DNA of 33,017 bases, taken from NCBI GenBank assembly GCA_028819345.1, contig JAPPLW010000073.1:1-33017 (forward strand). The letters are read 5' to 3'. Under the pieces are notes generated by a model, which saw only the letters and a program-made list of their open reading frames with translations, made no database searches and was not told the origin of the DNA. The DNA comes from a bacterium. GTDB lineage: Bacteria; Actinomycetota; Acidimicrobiia; Spongiisociales; ZC4RG35. Positions 1 to 7,098 of the stretch are shown here, one piece after another. A program made the position numbers and the translations under genes. Each line of letters starts with the position of its first letter. Position 1 is the stretch's first letter.

Positions 1-9
1 CAACTGGGT

Positions 10-45
10 ACTTTCAGTGATCAGGTGTGAGCACTTTCAGTGATC
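10..45. repeat. Two direct copies of a 13-bp repeat at the window edge
   Basis: The 13-mer ACTTTCAGTGATC occurs at 10-22 and again at 33-45, a 23-bp period. Short tandem repeats of this kind are typical of the multiple terminal repeats at IS21-family transposon ends, so this could be the edge of an insertion sequence lying outside the window to the left. No transposase is visible inside the window, so the assignment is an inference. The second copy overlaps the first possible start codon of the neighbouring broken gene. Confidence 0.5.
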
Positions 46-1025
46 GCCATCAGAGGAGTTGATGACTGGGAGTGGGTACTGGAGGGAAGGGACCCTACTC
101 CTGATCTCCTCAGCAGGAGTCGTTCGGTCGTCGTCGAGATAATCAGCGATGTCAACAGTGAAGACATCCAGTTCTGGAAGGCAAAGGGCACTTTTGATGA
201 AGACCGGGCGGTTCCGGGGTTGAGGTACAAGTGGACCTTTGTGATTAGCCGGGGGCCCAGACGGATCAAGGATGCGGTCAAGTCACTGATACAGGTACTT
301 CGGGAGATAGAAGGGAAGGGAGGGTCGCCCCGTGAAATGCTTGCCGAGGCGGAGCGCCGTTTTGACCGCGTCCCTATCTTGACAACCGGGTACCCCTCAA
401 CAGGTGGTATCTGTTTCCCGAGGACCACCGTCCTCCCCTGTGGAAGTGGCTAACTCACAGCATTGATTATTGGCATCCACGAGAAATAGCCAAAGCTTGG
501 TTGGGAGGCGACTATCCCAGCCAAACGATCTTCCCCCAACATTGTGCGCCGACCCGAGCAGGTGGCAGCATTCGACTGTACAGATCATCCGGTTTGGGCT
601 GGGATCTGGTCGGGGACGAACTCAAGGCGGCGGTTCAAGACAGCATCAACCACAAGGATGATGGGGGGCAGCTAGCCGGGAGTCAGCATACGAAGTGGCT
701 TGTGGTGGTATTGGACAGTAGGTGGGGTGGAACGGAAGCCTTTCACCAATTTGTCGAACCGCCCCAACAAGAGGGTCATTGGTCCCAGCAGACGCCTGGC
801 CTCTTTCACAATCTCGACTACCGAGGACTCGACGAAGTGTGGATAGTGGCTATGGTCGATGGAGTAGGCAACACTCTGTTTCTAAAATTGCCAACAGGCA
901 GGACACCCTTTCACATCAAAGGTTCCGACCCGGAAGCTCATGATGTGATGGTCACCGGAGATGCCGCAGTGGCGCTGTTGCGGGGCCAACGAGGCATAAC
1001 CAACGACGTAGGCATCGCTTTCTAA
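40..1025 (+). pseudogene. Hypothetical protein gene split by a frameshift
   Basis: Two protein-like stretches lie in different frames. The first runs from GTG at 40 to a stop at 451-453. The second is open from 366 to the stop at 1023-1025. The first frame reads sensibly up to the FDRV residues near 361-372; after that the second frame continues sensibly (PYLDNRVPLNRWYLFPED, then KWLVVVLD and DEVWIV, which look like core beta-strands). The switch is explained by one missing base, most simply a C in the CCC run at 372-374. Corrected, the product would be about 328 aa. I do not recognise the family. A stop at 28-30 and the 13-bp repeats at the 5' end suggest the gene may also be truncated at its start. 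Either it is a decaying accessory gene or the frameshift is an assembly error. TTG at 501 would give only the C-terminal 174 aa. Confidence 0.5.
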
Positions 1026-1377
1026 AGGTTTGTCACGGGGCGAGGTCGTTCCTACGGTTCAAGAACCATGACATCGAGCATGATTAGCTAGACGACGCCG
1101 CGAATCCGAATGCTTAGCCATTGGAGCAGGGATCAGGTGTGCCCACACTATTGGCGTGGACCGCAACGAGTTTGCGGACGCGCAGGGGGTGATTCACCCG
1201 AAAGACCGAAACAGCCCCCCGCACGATCGCAGAAAAGGCATCCTCAAAAGTGAGGGCACACCTGGGTCTCCACCAAGCTGGACCCGAACCCCATGCAATT
1301 GGCCAACTCCCAACAAATCGCGAAGGGGGCACCCAAAGGGCGATCATATAGCTGCCAAGGGGCGTATCATCCTTCTT
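1026..1377. other. Intergenic stretch without a convincing gene
   Basis: These 352 bases separate the frameshifted gene from the ATPase gene. The frame leading into the ATPase is open from 1156, but its residues (low complexity, rich in Pro, Arg and Lys) do not look like part of the ATPase, whose first beta-strand begins only at the GTG at 1378. A long opposite-strand frame across 1114-1992 is the antisense shadow of the ATPase gene. I see no tRNA, clear terminator or strong promoter here, so this is probably decayed intergenic or promoter sequence for the downstream pair. Confidence 0.4.
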
Positions 1378-2508
1378 GTGATTGGGCGGATCTATATACA
1401 CAACTATAAATGCTTGGTCAACTTCGAGCTTATGCTCCAAGAGACCGTCTTGTTGCTCGGCCCAAACGGTGCGGGCAAGACCGCGGTGCTCGAAGTGGTT
1501 TACGGACTTCGCAGGCTTTTGGCTGGCGAGATCAAGATCACCGACCCTGATGCTTTTCATCCCTCGACCCTTACCCGTTGGCAGACTCTTTCCGATCAAG
1601 TGTTTGAACTCGACGCCAAGGTGGGTGAGGAGTCTTTTAGGTATAGGCTCATCATAGAGCATGATCCGGGGGGGAGACTCTCCATCGTAACGGAAGAGAG
1701 TCTCCGCAGCAACGGGACGAATTTGTTCAGTTGCATCAGGGGCAAAGTGCAACTCTTCCGGGACGACGGATCCGAGGGGCCTTCTTACAGCACCGACTGG
1801 ACCGAGTCGGCGCTGGCGCGAGTTGCCCCGCATCCGAGCAACACCCGCCTCACGGCTTTCATGAATGCAATCCGGAAAACGCTGGTCTGCACAATCAATC
1901 CGTTTCTGCTCAATGTGGAATCGACCCGAGAGGATGACCTCCTTGATCGCGACGCCAAGAACTTCGTGGATTGGTATAGACACGCAGTTCAAGAAAACCC
2001 GACATCAGCTCGCTCCCTGGTTGAAGCCCTGAAGCCCGTGATAGTTGGACTTAGCGACCTTCGCCTTCCGCAGTTCGGCCTGGACAGTCGAGCGCTGCTC
2101 ATTGATTTCGTCAAACACGGCCGACGAAATGACTACGACGGAAAATACGAGTTGTGGTTCAACGAACTCTCCGATGGCCAGCGGGCGCTGATCGTACTGT
2201 ATGCCCTGTTACATCTCAGACACCGTGACAGCGGCGTTTGGCTGTTTATCGACGAACCCGACAACTACGTGGCCTTGGCCGAGATACAGCCTTGGCTTAT
2301 GGAACTGGTTGATCTCTGTATGGAAACGCCCTCCCAAGCGGTAATCTGCTCACACCACCCGGAGTTGATCGACTACCTTGGTCCCGAGAGCGGGGTGATC
2401 CTCAGCCGAGAGACTTCTTCCATCACCACCGTGCGGCCACTTGTATCAGCAATATCCACCAACAACCTCAAGCTGTCAGAAGTGATCTCCCGAGGTTGGG
2501 GGGAGTGA
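1378..2508 (+). CDS. AAA/ABC-type ATPase of the RloA/AbiLi-like (AAA_15/AAA_21) class
   Basis: The 376-aa product has every landmark of a small SMC/ABC-like ATPase: an N-terminal IGRIYIHNYKCLVNFELML strand set (recF/OLD-like start), Walker A GPNGAGKT near residues 27-34, an ABC signature-like LSDGQRA, Walker B VWLFIDEPDN and a switch histidine in CSHHPE. The GTG at 1378 is chosen because homology-like sequence starts exactly there; no strong Shine-Dalgarno is visible, and an upstream in-frame start at 1156 would add 74 unlikely residues. The gene overlaps the next one by a GTGA stop-start, which implies translational coupling. Such ATPases paired with a small TOPRIM-like nuclease are known in RloAB, AbiL and PARIS-type abortive-infection systems. 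In such a pair the ATPase would sense or load, and the partner would cut nucleic acid. The defence role here is inferred. Confidence 0.8.
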   Translation: MIGRIYIHNYKCLVNFELMLQETVLLLGPNGAGKTAVLEVVYGLRRLLAGEIKITDPDAFHPSTLTRWQTLSDQVFELDAKVGEESFRYRLIIEHDPGGRLSIVTEESLRSNGTNLFSCIRGKVQLFRDDGSEGPSYSTDWTESALARVAPHPSNTRLTAFMNAIRKTLVCTINPFLLNVESTREDDLLDRDAKNFVDWYRHAVQENPTSARSLVEALKPVIVGLSDLRLPQFGLDSRALLIDFVKHGRRNDYDGKYELWFNELSDGQRALIVLYALLHLRHRDSGVWLFIDEPDNYVALAEIQPWLMELVDLCMETPSQAVICSHHPELIDYLGPESGVILSRETSSITTVRPLVSAISTNNLKLSEVISRGWGE

Positions 2509-3047
2509 GCCGCAACGTCCGTGTCGTAGTTCTCTGCGAGGATCGTCAGCACGAAACCTTTCTCAGACGCTTTTTCAAGAAAAACCGTTGGAACACCCGT
2601 GATCTTCGCATCGAAAGATCGCCTGCGGGTAGAGGATCGGCCGAGAGTTTCGTGCGGAGCCGATTCCCGAGAGAATTACAGGCTCTGCGTTCAAAAGGCG
2701 GGGAAAGGGCGTACCTCGTCGTAATGATCGACGGCGACCAACAGGGCAGTCGTGGTCGCATCTCCTCACTCAAAACAGCATGTGAAGAGCAGGGAATGGC
2801 CCCACCTGGCAACAGCGAGCGGGTAATGATCTGCGTTCCGACATGGAACATTGAGACATGGATCGCCTATCTCAACGGCGAAGAGGTTGATGAGAACCGT
2901 TCCGATTACCCACGCTTGCTAAAGGCGCGGGACTGCGAACCCTCCGTACAGAACCTCGTCGACATGTGCCACCGCCGGACGCTGCGCGCTCCGTTCCCTC
3001 CCTCACTGGAAGCTGCTTGCTTCCAATACCAACGCGTTATCGGATAG
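2505..3047 (+). CDS. Small TOPRIM-like protein (RloB/AbiLii/DUF4276-like), partner of the upstream ATPase
   Basis: The 180-aa protein starts with a hydrophobic strand followed by CEDRQHETFLRRFF, the E-x(n)-E-x-x-F pattern of the first TOPRIM motif. A second strand ends in VMIDGD, the DxD metal-binding motif, and a later segment VPTWNIETWIAYLNG resembles the conserved (P)xxE-x-W motif of RloB-like proteins. These are the expected metal-binding acidic positions of a nuclease. The GTG at 2505 is chosen over TTG at 2496: it gives a GTGA overlap with the ATPase stop and has a GAGGTTGGGGGGA purine tract just upstream. The two genes almost certainly form one operon and one functional unit, most likely phage defence. 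The exact family (RloB, AbiLii or DUF4276) is not settled by eye. Confidence 0.65.
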   Translation: MSRNVRVVVLCEDRQHETFLRRFFKKNRWNTRDLRIERSPAGRGSAESFVRSRFPRELQALRSKGGERAYLVVMIDGDQQGSRGRISSLKTACEEQGMAPPGNSERVMICVPTWNIETWIAYLNGEEVDENRSDYPRLLKARDCEPSVQNLVDMCHRRTLRAPFPPSLEAACFQYQRVIG

Positions 3048-3255
3048 CGAACCGAGACGACGACTCAAGCTGATCACACTACAGGTGGCGGTCTCCTGTC
3101 TTGGAGAGTAGACGCCCTTGCAATCAGCGGTTTCCCGGTTCGATTGTCGTAGCAGGGTTTCTGTATTCGCTCTGGACGACACACATGTCGGTAATATAAC
3201 TGATAACCAAGACAGCCATAAGGCCCCGGACCTGGGGAAAGGCCCCTATACGGTG

Positions 3256-3329
3256 TGGAGCTGACGGGACTTGAACCCGTGACCTCTTGCATGCCATGCA
3301 AGCGCTCTTCCAAGCTGAGCTACAGCCCC
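3256..3329 (-). tRNA. tRNA-Ala (anticodon GGC)
   Basis: The minus strand folds as a full cloverleaf: acceptor GGGGCTG with CAGCTCC, including the G3:U70 wobble that identifies alanine tRNAs; anticodon stem CTTGC/GCAAG; loop ATGGCAT with anticodon GGC; T-loop GTTCAAG. The discriminator is A and CCA is not encoded. It lies directly after rsfS, with a TATACT box between them. The accessory segment 1-3255 begins at its 3' end. Confidence 0.95.
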
Positions 3330-3341
3330 CGGCTCTCCCGG

Positions 3342-3347
3342 AGTATA
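3342..3347 (-). promoter_or_regulatory. Candidate -10 box for tRNA-Ala
   Basis: TATACT (5 of 6 to consensus) lies 12 nt upstream of the tRNA-Ala 5' end, immediately after the rsfS stop codon. No good -35 hexamer is evident at the usual spacing. Confidence 0.45.
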
Positions 3348-3349
3348 TA

Positions 3350-3730
3350 TCAGGCGGACTGGAGCTCGGAGGCCGTTGGAGGGGCGGGCGCGGTCCAGGG
3401 AATCCGGGGCGCGTCCCCCCATAACCCCTCAAGGCCGTAATACCGCCGATGGTCCGGTGAGAAGATGTGTATCACAATGTCGCCGTAATCCAACAAGACC
3501 CACTCGGCCTCCGCCAACCCCTCCTCCCCCAGGCGATCAAGCCCCTTGTCCCGAAGAAGGTGCTTCAACTCCGCGGCCACGCTTTGGATGTGCAGGCGGG
3601 AACGGCCCGTGGCGATCACGAACACATCGGTGATACCCATGGCCTCCCCCACCCGAAGCAGTACGATGTCGGTGGCGCTCTTCCGCGCCAGGAGATCTGC
3701 GACCAGCCGAGCGGCCTCGAGCGTCTCTAC
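3350..3730 (-). CDS. rsfS: Ribosomal silencing factor RsfS, apparent GTA start
   Basis: RsfS binds L14 (uL14) on the 50S subunit and blocks subunit joining under starvation. The family core is plain: ARLVADLLARKSATDIVLLRV, GITDVFVIATGRSRLHIQSV, the LLDYGDIVIHIFSPDHRRYYGLEGLWGDAPR block and a short tail. The frame stays open upstream to a TGA at 3731-3733. The conserved N-terminal helix is encoded, yet the only ATG/GTG/TTG codon comes after it (GTG at 3652, which would delete 26 residues). A strong AGGAGG at 3738-3743 sits 7 nt before a GTA codon (3728-3730), so translation probably begins there, or a base changed or was miscalled. With that start the protein is 126 aa, normal for RsfS. It follows nadD, the usual actinobacterial order. 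Confidence 0.88.
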   Translation of the reverse strand, partial: VETLEAARLVADLLARKSATDIVLLRVGEAMGITDVFVIATGRSRLHIQSVAAELKHLLRDKGLDRLGEEGLAEAEWVLLDYGDIVIHIFSPDHRRYYGLEGLWGDAPRIPWTAPAPPTASELQSA

Positions 3731-3737
3731 TCAAACA

Positions 3738-3743
3738 CCTCCT
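3738..3743 (-). promoter_or_regulatory. Ribosome binding site that decides the rsfS start
   Basis: A perfect AGGAGG lies 7 nt upstream of GTA (3728-3730), the first in-frame codon after a stop. It is also placed before TTG at 3734, but that codon is in a different frame and leads only to a spurious 65-codon product. This supports initiation at or very near the GTA. Confidence 0.6.
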
Positions 3744-3764
3744 GGGTACCGATGTGTTCTCCCA

Positions 3765-4349
3765 TCATAAGTCTGCGGGGGATACGTAGAGCCGGTTTTC
3801 GCTGATGTATTCCCCTACGCCTCCGGGAACCAGGGAACTGATGCTCCGTCCCGATCGAACCCTCCGGCGCACCTCCCTGGAACTGATCTCCAGACGTGGG
3901 CAGTCCAACCACACCGGCGGGCGGCCCACGGCCTCCTCCACCTCGACAGGATCGCTTCCCGGCCGCCGAGCAACGGCCAGGCGGGCGCGCCGAACAACCT
4001 CTTCCCACCGCATCCAACTGCGCAACCCCTGAGCAGCATCGGACCCCATCACCAGGTAGATCTCGTCCGCGGATGGGAAAGTCTCCAGGGTGTCCGCCAT
4101 GTAGCTGGGGCCCTCCCGCCGGGTCTCGCAATCGTTGACCGTGTAGTGGGAGACCCCCTCGGTGGCTCGCTTCACCATCTCCAGCCGGTGATGAGCGGCG
4201 GTCGGCGGCGGGGAGGGCTTCCACCAGGGAATTCCGGTCGGTATGAACTCCACCACCGAAACCCCGAGTTGGCGGTAGGCCGCTTCCGCCAGTGCCAGAT
4301 GAGCCAAGTGAGGAGGATCGAAGGTACCACCCAACAGAGCCCTGATCAC
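3765..4349 (-). CDS. nadD: Nicotinate-mononucleotide adenylyltransferase
   Basis: NadD joins nicotinate mononucleotide with ATP to give deamido-NAD in NAD synthesis. The N-terminus carries the nucleotidyltransferase signature GGTFDPPHLAHL (residues 7-18), with the HxxH catalytic motif. The C-terminal third has EISSREVRRRVRSG, the ISSTxIR-like ATP-binding motif. From the GTG at 4349 the product is 194 aa, the usual length. The frame is open further upstream, to 4613, but that extension overlaps the M23 gene antisense-free in another frame and is not NadD-like. The purine stretch AAGGTAGGGGAG just before GTG can serve as ribosome binding site. It is followed by rsfS, as in other Actinobacteria. 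Confidence 0.93.
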   Translation of the reverse strand: MIRALLGGTFDPPHLAHLALAEAAYRQLGVSVVEFIPTGIPWWKPSPPPTAAHHRLEMVKRATEGVSHYTVNDCETRREGPSYMADTLETFPSADEIYLVMGSDAAQGLRSWMRWEEVVRRARLAVARRPGSDPVEVEEAVGRPPVWLDCPRLEISSREVRRRVRSGRSISSLVPGGVGEYISENRLYVSPADL

Positions 4350-4411
4350 CTCCCCTACCTTAGCCGTTGCCCCCGACGGTGGCGACGGTCGAGTCTTCCT
4401 GCGGCTCACGT

Positions 4412-4942
4412 CTACCCACCGCTCGGCGGGCGGGATACCAGCCTGAGCCTCCCCCAAGGGTGGCCCGTACTGCTCCCGCAGGCCAATGCGGGCTCGGGGT
4501 TGACATACCGCCCATCGATTCGCAGGGACAGATGCACCGCTGATAGCCCGTGGTCGGCGCCGGACCGGCCCAGCACCTCTCCAACACGTATCCACTGACC
4601 CACCGAGACCCACACGGACGACAGATAGGAGACGCTCACCCGCACCCTGTTCTCGGGAGCGATCGTCACCGACATCCGGCCGGCCACCCTGCCGGCGAAG
4701 GTCACGGTCCCTGAAACGGCCGCCCGCACGGTTCCGGCCCAGGGGGATGCCAGGTCCACACCCCAGTGGCCTCCTGTGGGTGCCGGCGAGAACCGGCGAA
4801 CCGTCTCCCCCGGCACCGGGGGCGTCAATGCGAGGTCACAGGATGGTGCGGCCCATGCCGGGGAGGGCAAGAGCAACGCCACTGCTGAAAGAAAGGCGGC
4901 CCACCACCCAGCCCGTCCGAAGCGACATCCGTTCACCACCAT
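4412..4942 (-). CDS. Secreted M23/LytM-fold protein, probably inactive
   Basis: The 176-aa product has an N-terminal signal peptide: Arg residues, the hydrophobic core WWAAFLSAVALLL and an AWA-A cleavage site. The rest matches the LytM beta-sheet domain: GGHWGVDLASPWAGTVRAA, a VSVGQWIRVGEVLGRSG segment and VHLSLRIDGRYVNP at the end. In active M23 endopeptidases zinc is held by His and Asp of HxxxD and by the second His of HxH. Here HWGVD is kept, but the final motif reads HLS rather than HLH, and the YAH-L motif reads SYL. It therefore probably binds peptidoglycan or regulates an amidase, like EnvC/NlpD-type degenerate LytM proteins. ATG at 4942 is preferred, but no Shine-Dalgarno is visible and an upstream in-frame start at 4972 is possible. 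It lies 62 nt upstream of nadD. Confidence 0.8.
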   Translation of the reverse strand: MVVNGCRFGRAGWWAAFLSAVALLLPSPAWAAPSCDLALTPPVPGETVRRFSPAPTGGHWGVDLASPWAGTVRAAVSGTVTFAGRVAGRMSVTIAPENRVRVSVSYLSSVWVSVGQWIRVGEVLGRSGADHGLSAVHLSLRIDGRYVNPEPALACGSSTGHPWGRLRLVSRPPSGG

Positions 4943-5080
4943 AGGATGACAACGCAACGTGTTCGATTTCAAGTCTCTCCCCCGGGTTTTTCACGCCGCC
5001 CGTCATTTGCCGGACGGATTCCCCTGTCCCGGGACACGCTAAATTTCGGCACCGAGCAGGACTCCACCGAAAGGGAAGCT

Positions 5081-6088
5081 TTGAAAAAGACCAGAGTCGC
5101 CTTGATGGGATTCGGGCGAATCGGGAGAAACGTCTTCCGGCTTCTGGCAGGCCATCCTTTCCTGGAAGTGGGAGTGATCGCCGACGTGGCCGATCCCGTC
5201 GGGCTGGCTTACCTCCTGAAGTACGACTCCATTTACGGCCGGTTCCCCGGACAAGTCTCCTACGCCGACGGGGTGTTGCTGGCCAACGATCAGGAAACGC
5301 CGATCATCGACGCCCGTCGCCCCGGCGACGTCGACTGGCGGCAGTGGAACGCCTCGGTGGTCGTGCAGGCCACCGGGCAGCAACAGACAATGGAGGAATG
5401 CCGCCGCCACATCGCCGCCGGCGCGCGGGGAGTAGCGCTGGCCTCCACCCCCCTCACGCTCGGTGACATCCCCATTCTTCTCCGGGGAGTGAACGACCAG
5501 GTCCTGGAGTCCGGCACGGAGGTGATCGCATTGGGCTCCAACACCTCGAACGCCCTGGCCCCGATCCTCTGCACCCTCTCGGACAGCTTCGGACTCCGGC
5601 GGGGGTTTTTCACCAGCGTCCACGCCATAACCAATGCCCAACGGCTCGCCGACGTGCCCACTTCGGGCTTCCGCTCAAGCCGGGCGGCGGCCGACAATAT
5701 CATCCCCTCCCCCACCAGGGCGGCCGAGATCCTGGCGGCGATCCGTCCGGAGTTCTCGGGAAAGCTGAGGGCGCTCGCCCTCAACGTTCCTGTGGCTGAC
5801 GGCTCCACCGTTGACCTGGTGACCGAGTTGGAGACTCCGGTGGATCCCGACCGCGTGAACCAGGCCCTGAGGGAGGCCTGCCAGACCCGCTACCGGGGAA
5901 TCGTCGAGTATTCCACCGATCCCATCGTCTCCTCCGACGTGACCGACGTCAGCGAGTCGGCGGTGTTCGACAGCCTGGCCACCATGGTTATCGGGGGTCA
6001 TCTTGTCAAGACCGTGACCTGGTACAACAACGGTTGGGGTTACGCGGCGCGCATTGTGGAGGTCCTGGAAAAGATGAGCAGAGCATGA
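5081..6088 (+). CDS. GAPDH-like protein with catalytic Cys replaced by Asn
   Basis: The 335-aa product aligns along its whole length with the GAPDH encoded next to it. The Rossmann motif GFGRIGRNVFR (residues 10-20) and the active-site His in SVHAITN are kept. At the catalytic position the neighbour has SNASCTTN (Cys154), whereas this one has an ungapped LGSNTSN, so residue 154 is Asn and the second Cys is Ala. Phosphate-site positions also differ: TSTGAAK becomes SPTRAAE, MRVPVADG becomes LNVPVADG, and NEWGY becomes NGWGY. It should bind NAD but cannot form the thiohemiacetal, so a regulatory, scaffold or different redox role is likely. TTG at 5081 has AAGGGAAG just upstream and gives the family's normal length. 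The stop overlaps the next start (ATGA), so the two are coupled. Confidence 0.88.
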   Translation: MKKTRVALMGFGRIGRNVFRLLAGHPFLEVGVIADVADPVGLAYLLKYDSIYGRFPGQVSYADGVLLANDQETPIIDARRPGDVDWRQWNASVVVQATGQQQTMEECRRHIAAGARGVALASTPLTLGDIPILLRGVNDQVLESGTEVIALGSNTSNALAPILCTLSDSFGLRRGFFTSVHAITNAQRLADVPTSGFRSSRAAADNIIPSPTRAAEILAAIRPEFSGKLRALALNVPVADGSTVDLVTELETPVDPDRVNQALREACQTRYRGIVEYSTDPIVSSDVTDVSESAVFDSLATMVIGGHLVKTVTWYNNGWGYAARIVEVLEKMSRA

Positions 6089-7098
6089 CGACCAGGGTGG
6101 CGATCAACGGATTCGGAAGGATCGGGCGTTCGGTGTTGCGGATTCTCATCCAAAGAAACCTGCCTCATCTGGCGGTGGTGGCTGTCAACGACCTGGCGGA
6201 CGACGACGTCCTGGCCTACCTGCTCCGGTACGACTCGGTGATGGGCCGCCTGGATCAGAAGGTCGAGTTGACCGAGGGGGTGATGACGGTAGGCCGACAT
6301 GAGGTCCGCATGCTGTGCGAACCGGATCCGTCCCGGCTTCCGTGGGACGAACTGGGAGTGGATGTGGTTGTGGAGTCCACGGGAGTGTTCCGCACCCGCA
6401 GCGCCCTGAACAAACACCTGGAGGGGGGAGCGAAGCGGGTGATTCTCACCGTTCCCCCCAAGGATGACCTCGACCTGACCCTGGTGCTGGGCGTGAACGA
6501 TCACCTGCTCGGGCCGGACGCCTCCCTCATCTCCAATGCCTCCTGCACCACCAACTGCCTTGCCCCTCTCGCCAAAATCCTCCACGACCACTTCGAGATC
6601 CGCCGCGGGCTGATGACCACGGTGCACGCCTACACGAACGACCAGAGGCTGGCCGACGTTCCCCATGCCGATCTTCGGCGTAGCCGCGCCGCCACCGAGA
6701 ACATCATTCCCACCAGCACCGGAGCCGCCAAGGCGGTGGGGAAGGTGCTTCCCGAGTTGGAGGGAAGGCTGGACGGGATGGCGATGCGGGTGCCGGTAGC
6801 CGATGGGTCGATTGTGGACCTGGTGGTGGAACTGTCGGCCGATGTCACGGCCGAAGAACTGAACGACACGGTTCGGGCCGAAGCGGCAGGGCGGTTCGCC
6901 GGGATCGTGGAGTACACCGAGGCCCCGGTCGTCTCCTCCGACATCATCGGCAATCCCCATTCCACCGTCTTCGATTCGGGAGGCACCGAGGTCCTGGGCG
7001 CCAACCTGGCAAGGACCCTCGCCTGGTACGACAACGAGTGGGGTTATTCCAACCGGGTGGTGGATCTCATCGACCGATTGGCGACACTGGCCGCCTGA
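6085..7098 (+). CDS. gap: Glyceraldehyde-3-phosphate dehydrogenase, type I
   Basis: This glycolytic enzyme oxidises and phosphorylates glyceraldehyde 3-phosphate with NAD. The 337-aa product has NGFGRIGRSVLR (dinucleotide fold), NAD-specific VNDL near residue 35, the active site SNASCTTNCLAP with Cys154, TVHAYTNDQ with the base His, the phosphate-site TSTGAAK and RVPVADGS, and the C-terminal YDNEWGYSNRV. All catalytic residues are present. The ATG at 6085 overlaps the upstream paralogue's stop. Neither pgk nor tpiA follows. The 3' end overlaps by 32 bp the oppositely directed VWA gene. Confidence 0.96.
   Translation: MTTRVAINGFGRIGRSVLRILIQRNLPHLAVVAVNDLADDDVLAYLLRYDSVMGRLDQKVELTEGVMTVGRHEVRMLCEPDPSRLPWDELGVDVVVESTGVFRTRSALNKHLEGGAKRVILTVPPKDDLDLTLVLGVNDHLLGPDASLISNASCTTNCLAPLAKILHDHFEIRRGLMTTVHAYTNDQRLADVPHADLRRSRAATENIIPTSTGAAKAVGKVLPELEGRLDGMAMRVPVADGSIVDLVVELSADVTAEELNDTVRAEAAGRFAGIVEYTEAPVVSSDIIGNPHSTVFDSGGTEVLGANLARTLAWYDNEWGYSNRVVDLIDRLATLAA

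Noticed and set aside
360-366. TTTT run as a programmed -1 frameshift site in the broken gene
   Set aside because: A -1 slip there leads directly to a TGA at 363-365, so the frame change must occur later.
19-1141. GATCAGGTGTG at 19-29 and again at 1131-1141
   Set aside because: An 11-bp match is expected by chance many times in 33 kb, and the flanks diverge.
1114-1992. 292-codon open frame on the minus strand
   Set aside because: It is antisense to the ATPase gene and has no family-like sequence; the plus-strand ATPase carries clear Walker and signature motifs.
3048-3255. tRNA-like piece (GGTTCGATTG) between the TOPRIM gene and tRNA-Ala
   Set aside because: No cloverleaf can be built around it, and it does not match the 3' end of tRNA-Ala.
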